Positions 28,181-36,373 of a stretch of DNA of 36,373 bases are shown piece after piece (position 1 is the stretch's first letter; each line of letters begins with the position of its first letter). Source of the DNA: Akkermansiaceae bacterium (GTDB taxonomy: Bacteria > Verrucomicrobiota > Verrucomicrobiia > Verrucomicrobiales > Akkermansiaceae); contig SUVM01000007.1 of NCBI GenBank assembly GCA_015062015.1, forward strand, positions 1 to 36,373, read 5' to 3'. Position numbers and translations under genes: made by a program. The notes beneath the pieces are model-generated. The model searched no databases. It worked only from the letters and a program-made list of their open reading frames with translations, and was not told where the DNA came from.

Positions 28181-30464
28181 ATTTGCTGCTGCCCAACAAG
28201 AAACGCCTCGCCAACGCTATGACGAGCTTTGTCGTATTATCGCGCATAATAACGAGCTGTACTACGCTCAGGCTCAGCCTGAGATGACGGATGCCGAATA
28301 CGATGCCCTTTACCGTGAGCTGGAGGTATTGGAATCGCAGCACCCGGAGTGGATTACCGCCGATTCTCCAACGCAAAAAGTGGGTAATGACCTCACCAGC
28401 GGATTCCGTAAAGTAACGCATCCGCGCCCTATGCAAAGCATAGACGATATCTTTGAACATAAGCCCGAGCAGGGAGAAACGGATGCCGAGCTGGTGGACT
28501 TCTACAACCGCCTCTCTAAAAATCTGGCAGCAGATGCTCCTGCTGTGGTGGTAGAACCTAAAATCGACGGTTGTGCCGTAACGCTGATGTACCGTAGCGG
28601 CAAGCTTGCTTATGCCGCTACTCGCGGAGACGGACATACCGGGGATGATATAACGGCAAATATTCTTACCATCAAGAGTATACCCCGTACCTTGCCCGCC
28701 GGTGCACCGGAGGTGTTAGAGGTTCGCGGCGAGGTGTTTATGCCTTTTGCTGATTTCAACAGGCTTAATGAGCAACGAGATGCCGCCGGGCTGCCGGCTT
28801 TGGCAAATCCGCGCAATGCCACCGCCGGTACAATTAAATTGCTCGATGCGGAAGAAGTGGCTGCCCGCCCCCTGGCCTTCTTAGCTCATGGCATTGGTGA
28901 GCTGGAAGGTGCAGCACTGCGCACTCAGGCAGATTACGAATCTTTGTTGGCGCGTATGGGGATTCCGTTCAATAGACCTATTATACGAGCTGCCGGTGTG
29001 GAACCCTTGCGAGAAGCCGTACGCCGCATTAATGAGCTGCGCCACTCTCTGGGGTACGGCACAGATGGCGCCGTTATTAAGTTGGATGATTACGCAGCGC
29101 GGGAATTGCTGGGTTCCACTGCTAGAGCCCCCCGTTGGGCAGCGGCTTTTAAGTTTTTGCCGGAGCAAAAAGAGACCATCTTGCGAGACATTACCATCCA
29201 AGTTGGCCGCACCGGCGTGCTTACCCCCGTGGCAGAGCTGCAGCCCGTACATCTTTCCGGTACCACCGTCTCGCGTGCAACGCTTCATAATCAGGATGAA
29301 ATTTCGCGCAAGGATATCCGTATCGGCGATACCGTCTTGGTAGAAAAGTCCGGAGAGATTATCCCGGCCATCGTTAAAGTTAACACTCAGAAACGCCCGC
29401 CGCATGCACGCCCCTACCACCTGTGCGATGCTGTGGGCGGTGTTTGCCCCGCCTGCGGAGCCCCTATAAGCCAAGAAGAGGGGCAAGTGGCATGGCGTTG
29501 TACCAACTTTACCTGCACGGCACAAACCGTCATGCGCACTACCTATTTTTGCAAGCGCGAGGCTTTGGATGTAGAAAGCCTTGGCGGTACGGTGGCAGAA
29601 GCCCTCGTTTCTCAGGGCTATATCTCTTCTCCGCTGGACCTTTTCCGCTTAGATGCAGATACTTTGGCATCTCTCAATTTAGGCACAGAAGAGGAGCCGC
29701 GCCGCTTTGGTGAAAAAAATGCCAAAAAGGCACTTGATGCTTTGCAGCAGGCTCGCACGTTGCCACTGGAGCGTTGGCTTACGGCATTCGGGATTCCGAA
29801 TGTGGGTGTTACCACTGCCGGTTTAGTAAGCGTGTATCACCGCGATTTAGAGAGTTTGGTCAATTCTGAGTTTTTGTCCGTTTTAATAGATGTGGAAGAA
29901 TCTGTTGCGCGTTACAATAACCTTAATCCCAAATCGCGACAGAATAAAACCATTGCTCCCGAGGTGTTAGCAGAGCAGCGCGAGCAATTGCAGGCCCATT
30001 TGCAAGCCATAACCGCGCCCTATATTGCATGCGGTTATATACAATTGGAGCCCGATGGTGCCAATAAACTCAAATCGCCCAATCCCCTTGGCTCTGTTGT
30101 AACGCGCAAAATGAAGGAATGGTTTGCATCCCCCGCCGGTCTTTTAGTGACGGCTACTTTGCGGGAATTGGGTATTAACCCTCAATCCTCCCGTTATAAG
30201 CAGGATTTGAATACTCCTACCGGTGCGCTGAGTGGCTTAGCTTTTGTGTTGACAGGGGCGTTAAGCCGCCCCCGCCCCGAGTTTGAGCGTCTGATTACCC
30301 AAGCCGGAGGCAAGGCCACAGGTTCTGTTACCAAAAAGACGAGTTATTTGGTAGCCGGAGAAGGCGGCGGCAGCAAACGGGATAAAGCCGTAACGTTGGG
30401 GGTGCCCATTATCGATGAAGATACCTTATTGCAAATGCTGAAAGGAGAACCCCATGAGCAATAA
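28167..30464 (+). CDS. ligA: NAD-dependent DNA ligase
   Basis: EPKIDGCAVTLMYRSGKL, TRGDGHTGDDITANI, RGEVFM, CPACGAPISQ..CTNFTC zinc motif, C-terminal BRCT. The track start 28128 is TTG; ATG at 28167 (MDLFEFAAAQQ) is preferred. Confidence 0.96.
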   Translation: MDLFEFAAAQQETPRQRYDELCRIIAHNNELYYAQAQPEMTDAEYDALYRELEVLESQHPEWITADSPTQKVGNDLTSGFRKVTHPRPMQSIDDIFEHKPEQGETDAELVDFYNRLSKNLAADAPAVVVEPKIDGCAVTLMYRSGKLAYAATRGDGHTGDDITANILTIKSIPRTLPAGAPEVLEVRGEVFMPFADFNRLNEQRDAAGLPALANPRNATAGTIKLLDAEEVAARPLAFLAHGIGELEGAALRTQADYESLLARMGIPFNRPIIRAAGVEPLREAVRRINELRHSLGYGTDGAVIKLDDYAARELLGSTARAPRWAAAFKFLPEQKETILRDITIQVGRTGVLTPVAELQPVHLSGTTVSRATLHNQDEISRKDIRIGDTVLVEKSGEIIPAIVKVNTQKRPPHARPYHLCDAVGGVCPACGAPISQEEGQVAWRCTNFTCTAQTVMRTTYFCKREALDVESLGGTVAEALVSQGYISSPLDLFRLDADTLASLNLGTEEEPRRFGEKNAKKALDALQQARTLPLERWLTAFGIPNVGVTTAGLVSVYHRDLESLVNSEFLSVLIDVEESVARYNNLNPKSRQNKTIAPEVLAEQREQLQAHLQAITAPYIACGYIQLEPDGANKLKSPNPLGSVVTRKMKEWFASPAGLLVTATLRELGINPQSSRYKQDLNTPTGALSGLAFVLTGALSRPRPEFERLITQAGGKATGSVTKKTSYLVAGEGGGSKRDKAVTLGVPIIDEDTLLQMLKGEPHEQ

Positions 30465-31389
30465 AGCACTGATATATGGCACAATTGCAATAGATACGCT
30501 GATTACTCCTAATGGGCGCGCCAATTCCGTGTTGGGCGGCAGTGGTATTTATGCCGCGTTAGCTGCTCGGTTGCTGACTCAAGACATTGCGTTGGTAGGG
30601 GTGGTCGGAAGCGATTTTCCGCAGGAGTACAGGCTGGCTATGCAGGCGCGCGGTGTAGATATGCGGCACGTTGCGAGTGCGGAGGGGCAAACTTTTGCGT
30701 GGACGGGTAAGTACGAGTCTGATATGAATCATCGTACAACCGTCAGCACGATAGAAGGCGTGCAGGAGCATTGGGAAATGCAGTTGCCCGATGAGCTGAA
30801 AGATTGCGCCATTGCCGTTGCAACCAATGTTACCCCACCGCTGCAATACCGCATGCTTGCTCAATGCCGCCATGCTACGTTTCGCATGGCCGATTTCATG
30901 AAATCGTGGATTATCCGTGAGCGGGAGTATACCGAAAAATTACTCTCCTGCGTAGATTTAGCACTCATGAATGATGAGGAAGCCCGGGAATATGCCGGGA
31001 CGGATGATAGTTTGGAGGCCGGTTATAAACTCATAGAAGCCGGACCCACCTATGCTATTGTGAAACATGGTAGTGCAGGCTCTACACTCTTTGCCAAAGC
31101 GGAAGAAGGCAATGTGCGTTTATTCCGTTGTCCTGCATGGCCTTTGGTGCATGCTGCGGACCCCACCGGTGCCGGCGATTCTTACATGGGAGCCTTGGCC
31201 GGTTATTTAACACATTGCCTGAAGAATGGTAAACCCGGTTGGGAAGATTTAAAAACCGGCGTAGCTGTGGCTACCGTTGTTGCTGCCGCCACTTGCGAGA
31301 AGTTTGGCACCGTATCTTTATTTTCGTTGCAAAGAGAAACGCTTGCCCGGCGTATAGCGGCATTCAAAGAGATGACAACGTGGCATTAA
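30454..31389 (+). CDS. PfkB-family carbohydrate kinase
   Basis: VLGGSGIYAALAARLL and AADPTGAGDSYMGALAGYL signatures; overlaps the ligA end by 11 nt. Confidence 0.9.
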   Translation: MSNKALIYGTIAIDTLITPNGRANSVLGGSGIYAALAARLLTQDIALVGVVGSDFPQEYRLAMQARGVDMRHVASAEGQTFAWTGKYESDMNHRTTVSTIEGVQEHWEMQLPDELKDCAIAVATNVTPPLQYRMLAQCRHATFRMADFMKSWIIREREYTEKLLSCVDLALMNDEEAREYAGTDDSLEAGYKLIEAGPTYAIVKHGSAGSTLFAKAEEGNVRLFRCPAWPLVHAADPTGAGDSYMGALAGYLTHCLKNGKPGWEDLKTGVAVATVVAAATCEKFGTVSLFSLQRETLARRIAAFKEMTTWH

Positions 31390-31407
31390 GATAAGGGGGT
31401 GGCAAAC

Positions 31408-32811
31408 TCAGCTATCCCGCCGGGGTAACATAATTTCCATGCGCTCTTTTTCTTTGAAATGAGGTTGAGGAAGAGCCTGTTGCGTAGCCGCGTGAAGTTC
31501 TGCTGCTTCTTGGCGTTTGCGGGCAATGATTAGTTTGCGGTATGTGTTGAGCCACATCATGGCAAAGAGAAACATAACGGACAACACGAGCATGATAATT
31601 GCGCTGCCCAATAACCCCGTGCCTGCGTGATAGGGGATGCTCACTAAGCTGAGGAACACACCGATGCTTCCCATCAAAACCATGCGTGGTACTTTGTACT
31701 CTGCCCCATAATAAATCATACTGAACAAATATACCAAACTAAGCGGCAAAATCATGAGATTGGGGGCATACCATGCCAAGGCAAGCCCCAGCGGAACGGT
31801 GATGATGGAGATACCCCAATACAACAGGAATGAGTTACTGATGGTGGGGCGGTTGTTTAAGCACGCAAAGTGTTTTTGCAGCGGGAATACCGGGAAAATA
31901 GCCAACGCCCAAATCGCAATGATACCGAACCAGTCTCCGATGGTGCTGGTGGAATCTATCTCCGACGGTAGCAGCTGCCGGGGGTATACTAACATGCTGA
32001 TGAGCATCAGCATGAATAATGCCTGTGCCAAAGGCGCTAACTTGCTGTATTCTGCGTACCCTGAGCGTTTGGTGTAACTGCACCATACGCCGATGTGGCT
32101 CCATAACATCATCATGGATAAAGCGGATGCCCAGATGAGCGACCACTCTCCATAGGTAGAGGCATGTGCCAAGCCCCAGCCCATTAACCCGAATTGTAAT
32201 GCGCCCGCAGCGGCTAATGAATAAACGGCCATTTTCCACGGTTTGATGGCCGGTATGGCCATTAACCCCAGCGTTAAAACACTTGCCGCTACCCACAGGG
32301 GTATCGCCTGAATACAGAACTGGTAAATCAGCACAGCATCCAACCAAGAGATGGCGGCCAGTAATGCTGCAAGCTCCGGCGCACGGTACCCTTTATTGAA
32401 GCCGATAACGTAGATAAACCATAACAAAAGAGGTACTGCACACAGGGACGCAACCCGCACCATCATGGGGATGGAATCCCAAAAATTGGCCATAAACATG
32501 CCCACGGCTATTAAAAAGAGCAATAAAGCCATAAAACCCAACACCCAACTTAAGGCAGACGGAATGGGGCTGATGGGGTAATTGGGTTGCTTGCCGCCGG
32601 GGGCAGCTTGCTGTTGCGGGTCTGTTGGTTGCGGAGAAGGCATGCGCTCCGGTTTGATGATGATTTCTTCATCTTCCGGCGGTTGAGGTAATTGCGGGAT
32701 AGCGGCTTGGTCGTAATTGATGTCTGTATACCGCAAATCCTTAGCACGGCGCGGTGTATCGGTGGCGGTTTCGGCACTTGCAGAGACGGAAGACGATGGC
32801 GTGGCGGACAT
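31408..32811 (-). CDS. Multipass membrane protein with long proline-rich N-terminal tail (DUF2157-like appearance)
   Basis: 467 aa; ~100-residue hydrophilic N-terminus, then about a dozen hydrophobic segments. Confidence 0.7.
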   Translation of the reverse strand: MSATPSSSVSASAETATDTPRRAKDLRYTDINYDQAAIPQLPQPPEDEEIIIKPERMPSPQPTDPQQQAAPGGKQPNYPISPIPSALSWVLGFMALLLFLIAVGMFMANFWDSIPMMVRVASLCAVPLLLWFIYVIGFNKGYRAPELAALLAAISWLDAVLIYQFCIQAIPLWVAASVLTLGLMAIPAIKPWKMAVYSLAAAGALQFGLMGWGLAHASTYGEWSLIWASALSMMMLWSHIGVWCSYTKRSGYAEYSKLAPLAQALFMLMLISMLVYPRQLLPSEIDSTSTIGDWFGIIAIWALAIFPVFPLQKHFACLNNRPTISNSFLLYWGISIITVPLGLALAWYAPNLMILPLSLVYLFSMIYYGAEYKVPRMVLMGSIGVFLSLVSIPYHAGTGLLGSAIIMLVLSVMFLFAMMWLNTYRKLIIARKRQEAAELHAATQQALPQPHFKEKERMEIMLPRRDS

Positions 32812-32816
32812 GTGCG

Positions 32817-33224
32817 TTATCTCCTCTTACGTTTTGTCCTCTTTTTAGAAGAAGATTTTTTAGTGGATTTTTTAGAAGAAGACTTGCGTTTGACAACTTT
32901 TTTAGATGAGCGGCGAGAAGATTTTTTACGAGTTACTTTCTTTTTGGAATTGGCCGACATATGGCGGGCATCCTGCTGCACGGGGGTTTTAGAGGTTTTA
33001 ACCGCCTCGTAAAAAGCTTTACGCTGGTCTTTGAGGGAGAAATTAGAGTCGTGCTGATCTGCAAAATACCCTCTGTAAGCAGGGTCCACTTGGTTAATGT
33101 GAACCACGGCATCGGAGTGGTCTTTCACACCCACATTGCCGGAGCCGTAGTATGGCTGTTGGCAAGAAACAAGTGTAAAGAAACCCAACAACAGGTTCAG
33201 CAGAAAAAATCGGGTAAAAGGCAT
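32817..33224 (-). CDS. Lipoprotein with lysine/arginine/serine-rich C-terminal tail
   Basis: Signal MPFTRFFLLNLLLGFFTLVSC (lipobox LVSC); residues 94-135 contain only K, R, S, T and V. Confidence 0.75.
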   Translation of the reverse strand: MPFTRFFLLNLLLGFFTLVSCQQPYYGSGNVGVKDHSDAVVHINQVDPAYRGYFADQHDSNFSLKDQRKAFYEAVKTSKTPVQQDARHMSANSKKKVTRKKSSRRSSKKVVKRKSSSKKSTKKSSSKKRTKRKRR

Positions 33225-33230
33225 GGCGTT

Positions 33231-33401
33231 TTACGGTAAAACGGCATTAATAATGTTAAACGGAAGGCTGACAAGGTAGTTGAGCAAAGAGCCTACGGTA
33301 CTACAGGAGGTAAGCATGCTGGTGCAGCAAAACAGCACCATAAAGCGCAACGCGATGCGGCACCCTTGCGCGGCGCGGGGATGTGTCTTTTGTGTGTTCA
33401 T
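33231..33401 (-). CDS. Small lipoprotein, 56 aa (absent from ORF track)
   Basis: Manual translation from ATG at 33401: MNTQKTHPRAAQGCRIALRFMVLFCCTSMLTSCSTVGSLLNYLVSLPFNIINAVLP*. Lipobox LTSC; ends 6 nt before the next lipoprotein start; strong promoter upstream. Confidence 0.7.
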   Translation of the reverse strand: MNTQKTHPRAAQGCRIALRFMVLFCCTSMLTSCSTVGSLLNYLVSLPFNIINAVLP

Positions 33402-33440
33402 AGATCGGATAAGTGATAAAAGCTGACGTAAACCGATTAG

Positions 33441-33468
33441 ATTATATAAAGAGAAGCTGCCGTGTCAA
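33441..33468 (-). promoter_or_regulatory. Near-consensus sigma70 promoter for the lipoprotein operon
   Basis: Minus strand TTGACA (33463-33468), 16-nt spacer, TATAAT (33441-33446). Both hexamers match consensus exactly. Confidence 0.8.
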
Positions 33469-33549
33469 GCATCTATGCTGTACGTTGGGCATGTTTTTGC
33501 GACACCCGATGACAAGCCCTGTTAAATTGCAGAAATCGCGGATTTTTCC

Positions 33550-33578
33550 TTGTCAATCTTATGCTTTTATGGTAGAAA
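33550..33578 (+). promoter_or_regulatory. Candidate sigma70 promoter for the PiT transporter
   Basis: TTGTCA (33550-33555), 17-nt spacer, TAGAAA (33573-33578), 13 nt before the ATG at 33592. Confidence 0.45.
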
Positions 33579-33591
33579 AGCCGTGTATATT

Positions 33592-35793
33592 ATGGACCCG
33601 CTAACGTTATACTATGTAATATTCGCTCTCATTGCAGTGTTGTCCGTGTTTGGTCTCATTGTCGGTGTGAGTAATGACGCTTGCAACTTCTTAAACTCCT
33701 CCATCGGCTCCAGAGCCGGTACATACAATCAAGCGGTTTGCGTGGCTGCGGTAGGTGTATTATTGGGTGCTTGTTTTTCCAATGGCATGATGGAGGTAGC
33801 GCGCTGCGGCGTGTTTAACCCGCATATGTTTAATTTCCATCAGGTCATGATTTTGTATTTGGCAGTGATGGTTGCTAACATCATTTTGTTGGATACCTTT
33901 AACTCACTGGGCTTACCTACCTCCACAACCGTGGCATTGGTATTTTCCTTGCTGGGGGCAACCATAGGAGCGGCTATATTCAGCAGTGGCACATTTGTAG
34001 GATGCCCGATGTTACAATATGTTAAGGTAGATAAATGCCTGACGATGATTGGGGCCATCTTCCTTTCTGTTGCCGTAGCATTCATATTCGGCTCTATGGT
34101 AATGTGGCTGGCGCGCCTTATCTTCAGCTTCCGATTCGGTAAGGCGTATCGCTATATCGGCCCGGCTTGGTGTGCTTTGTCATTAACGGCCATTAGTTAC
34201 TTTATTATCTTTAAGGGGCTTAAAGACAGCTCATTGATGAAAAAGGAAGACCTCCAAGCCCTCAGTGAATCTCTCTTCTTAGTGCTATGCGCCGCATTCG
34301 GTTTTTGGGTGGTTATTTGCTCCATTCTTCAATATGTATTCCATATCAATACATTACGCATAGCTGTGTTGGCGGGCACCGGTTCTTTAGCCTTGGCTTT
34401 TGCCGGTAACGACATGGTTAACTTCATTGGTGTCTTTATGGCTTCCATGGATGCTTTGTTCACTGAAAACATAACTGTACACACCAACATGGGCGGCATA
34501 TTAACAGGCTCGGGAAAAGCAACGAGCGTGTGGTTTTTGCTCTCGGCCGGCATTATTATGGTTGCTGCGTTATTCCTTTCTAAAAAAGCTCGTAAAGTAA
34601 CGGAAACAGAACTTAAACTCTCTTCCTCCAACACGGGTAAAGAGCGCTTTGGTTCCAGCAAACCTGCCCGTATGTTGGTGCGTTACACTATTAACACAGC
34701 TCGGTTTATTCAACGTGTTACGCCTAAACGTATTGCAGATTTTGTTGGTAAACGTTTTACGCCGCTGACACCTGAGGAAGAAACCGGTGCCAATTACGAC
34801 ATGATACGCGCCTCTGTTAACCTGACATTGGCTGCTTTGCTCATTTCGTTCGGTACCGCGAATCAGTGGCCGCTCTCGACGACATATGTCATTTTCATGG
34901 TATCAATGGGTACCTCTCTGGCAGACCGCGCATGGGGGCGAGACAGTGCCGTCTACCGCATTACCGGTGTATTAACAGTAATCGGTGGGTGGCTTATTAC
35001 AGCGATAGCCGCTACATTGGCCGCGTTGTTTGTGGCTCTCATTATGGGGTATGGAGATGTTTGGGGTATCAGCATCATGATGGTGATTGCTGCTGCCTTG
35101 CTGATTAAATCCACCTTCTTTGGCAAGAGTAGTAATGAAAACTACAACATCGTGGATGTTAGCAAAGATACCTGTATGCACGAGTTTGCCACCACGGCAG
35201 CCGGCAGACTTGGGCGCATGGTAGGTATATATAAGGCCATGGTACCTGCCCTGTTGAACGAAGATTTGGAGGCATTGAGCCGCCTTAAGAAGAAAGCGCG
35301 CTCCATTAAGCGCGATATAGAAGTGGTGAGAGAGAACGAGGTTTTGCCCGCTTTGGCAGGCATACCTAAAGAATTGGCAGATCGCGGTCAACTTATTTTC
35401 CGCATTACGGAAATATCTGCCAACACCGCAGAGCGCCTGTTTACTATAGTGAAAGCTGCATTTAACCATATAGATAACTTCCATGCCGGACTGGAGCAGG
35501 CCCAAGGCAAGGATTTGCTGCTGTTAACAGAGAAGATTGGCTCGTTCTATCCTGATTTATTGGATATGCTCAAAACCGGTGATTATGCCGGCGTAGACGC
35601 AAAATTGGCCGGTCGCGAGCAACTTGGCGACGATTTCGGGGCGTGCATTAAGCGCCACCTTATGCATGGTGATGCAGACGAAAGCAGCATGCGCAATGGT
35701 ATTCTTTACCTGACACTGCTCAACGAAACCCGCGCCATGGTAAGCCATGCCTTTGCGCTTATCGAAAGAATTAAAGAGGTTTACGAGAATTAA
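33592..35793 (+). CDS. PiT-family inorganic phosphate transporter with C-terminal PhoU-like domain
   Basis: GVSNDACNFLNSSIGSRAGTYNQAV and FAGNDMVNFIGV repeats; C-terminal ~200-aa helical PhoU-like region. The track start 33550 is TTG and overlaps the promoter. Confidence 0.92.
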   Translation: MDPLTLYYVIFALIAVLSVFGLIVGVSNDACNFLNSSIGSRAGTYNQAVCVAAVGVLLGACFSNGMMEVARCGVFNPHMFNFHQVMILYLAVMVANIILLDTFNSLGLPTSTTVALVFSLLGATIGAAIFSSGTFVGCPMLQYVKVDKCLTMIGAIFLSVAVAFIFGSMVMWLARLIFSFRFGKAYRYIGPAWCALSLTAISYFIIFKGLKDSSLMKKEDLQALSESLFLVLCAAFGFWVVICSILQYVFHINTLRIAVLAGTGSLALAFAGNDMVNFIGVFMASMDALFTENITVHTNMGGILTGSGKATSVWFLLSAGIIMVAALFLSKKARKVTETELKLSSSNTGKERFGSSKPARMLVRYTINTARFIQRVTPKRIADFVGKRFTPLTPEEETGANYDMIRASVNLTLAALLISFGTANQWPLSTTYVIFMVSMGTSLADRAWGRDSAVYRITGVLTVIGGWLITAIAATLAALFVALIMGYGDVWGISIMMVIAAALLIKSTFFGKSSNENYNIVDVSKDTCMHEFATTAAGRLGRMVGIYKAMVPALLNEDLEALSRLKKKARSIKRDIEVVRENEVLPALAGIPKELADRGQLIFRITEISANTAERLFTIVKAAFNHIDNFHAGLEQAQGKDLLLLTEKIGSFYPDLLDMLKTGDYAGVDAKLAGREQLGDDFGACIKRHLMHGDADESSMRNGILYLTLLNETRAMVSHAFALIERIKEVYEN

Positions 35794-35821
35794 TGTTCGC
35801 GTAACAGCCTACTTTATCACA

Positions 35822-35852
35822 AAGGCCGCCTGCTTGTTGAGCAGGCGGCCTT
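35822..35852. terminator. Strong hairpin terminator, probably bidirectional between convergent genes
   Basis: AAGGCCGCCTGCT (35822-35834) / AGCAGGCGGCCTT (35840-35852): perfect 13-bp stem, 5-nt loop, A/T at both flanks. Confidence 0.88.
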
Positions 35853-35899
35853 AACTGATTCGGGAGAGGGTGAGAATGCTATCCCTCCGGTAAATTGTG

Positions 35900-36373
35900 T
35901 TAAAGCGAATGGCGTATAGCCTCGTAATCGGCGCGGAGTTGTTCAGGTGTCATGCGGAGTCTTTTACGGGCTTCTGCGTAGGCGGCGGATTCTGCATCTT
36001 CGTCCCCTGCTTCGTCCTCTTCAATATCCAGCTCGGCACCGTGCAGCAACAAGAGGTCGATGGCGGCAAGGTAGCTCTTAATACGTTTTTTATCAGTTTC
36101 CGTCTCATTAGCGTACACCATATCGAAACGGTAGGAGTCAAAAATCCGCTCAATGGGGGTGGCGTAGCTGTCTATACCCTCCAAGGGGGTATCTTCCGCT
36201 TCAAAATCTTCCTGTCGATATTCAGCGTCCGGGTGTTCAACCGTTTCGTCTGCCAACATCAGGTTCGGGTCTGCACCTGCCTCCAACAGATATTGCAGAG
36301 TATCCAGATTGATGATGTTTTCTAACAAGGGGTGCGAGCATATATGCTGCAAGGGCAATAAATCCAGCAACGG
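35900..36373 (-). CDS. Ankyrin-repeat-like protein, N-terminus probably outside window
   Basis: NLDTLQYLLEAGADPNLM and LAAIDLLLLHGAELDIEED resemble ankyrin repeats. The frame stays open to the window edge, so the ATG at 36370 may be internal. Confidence 0.6.
   Translation of the reverse strand, partial: PLLDLLPLQHICSHPLLENIINLDTLQYLLEAGADPNLMLADETVEHPDAEYRQEDFEAEDTPLEGIDSYATPIERIFDSYRFDMVYANETETDKKRIKSYLAAIDLLLLHGAELDIEEDEAGDEDAESAAYAEARKRLRMTPEQLRADYEAIRHSL

Noticed and set aside
28881-29525. 214-aa minus-strand ORF
   Set aside because: Antisense to the conserved LigA adenylation/OB region.
32817-32945. Repetitive GATTTTTTAG-like pattern as a possible DNA repeat or CRISPR-like element
   Set aside because: Explained by Lys/Ser codons of the polycationic tail; no regular spacer structure.
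1-36373. Defence island, prophage, integrative element or CRISPR system
   Set aside because: No integrase, transposase, Cas, restriction, toxin-antitoxin or phage structural genes were recognised; most genes are housekeeping.

Overview
The window is a gene-dense bacterial chromosomal segment. My taxonomic impression is Verrucomicrobiota/Akkermansia-like, but this is inference only. I see no tRNA, rRNA, CRISPR array, transposase or phage gene. Main blocks, left to right: a partial flavodoxin-less CysJ-like reductase (-); two tandem secreted paralog-like proteins (-); hisC (+); an AT-richer glycosyltransferase/acyltransferase pair (-) behind an argG terminator; argG (-); a long minus-strand gene train (GldA/F/G-like ABC system, DUF4340 protein, prmA, tsaB, YkgJ-like cysteine-cluster protein, and a large FHA+ABCG half-transporter fusion); metallophosphoesterase, LptF/G-type permease and HAD phosphatase (-); argJ (-); a Fur-like regulator with sufC-sufB-sufD (+); a secreted protein, hisJ-like PHP phosphatase, ligA and PfkB kinase (+); a lipoprotein/lipoprotein/membrane-protein operon (-), including a 56-aa lipoprotein absent from the ORF track; a PiT transporter with a PhoU-like tail (+) and a strong hairpin terminator; and an ankyrin-like partial gene (-). 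I did not find an unmistakable new defence or mobile system. The best leads are the divergent Fur-like protein heading the suf operon, the FHA-ABCG fusion in a tsaB/prmA operon, a ~68-aa insertion in LigA, a polycationic-tailed lipoprotein paired with a micro-lipoprotein, and -10 boxes so close to start codons that several mRNAs should be nearly leaderless.
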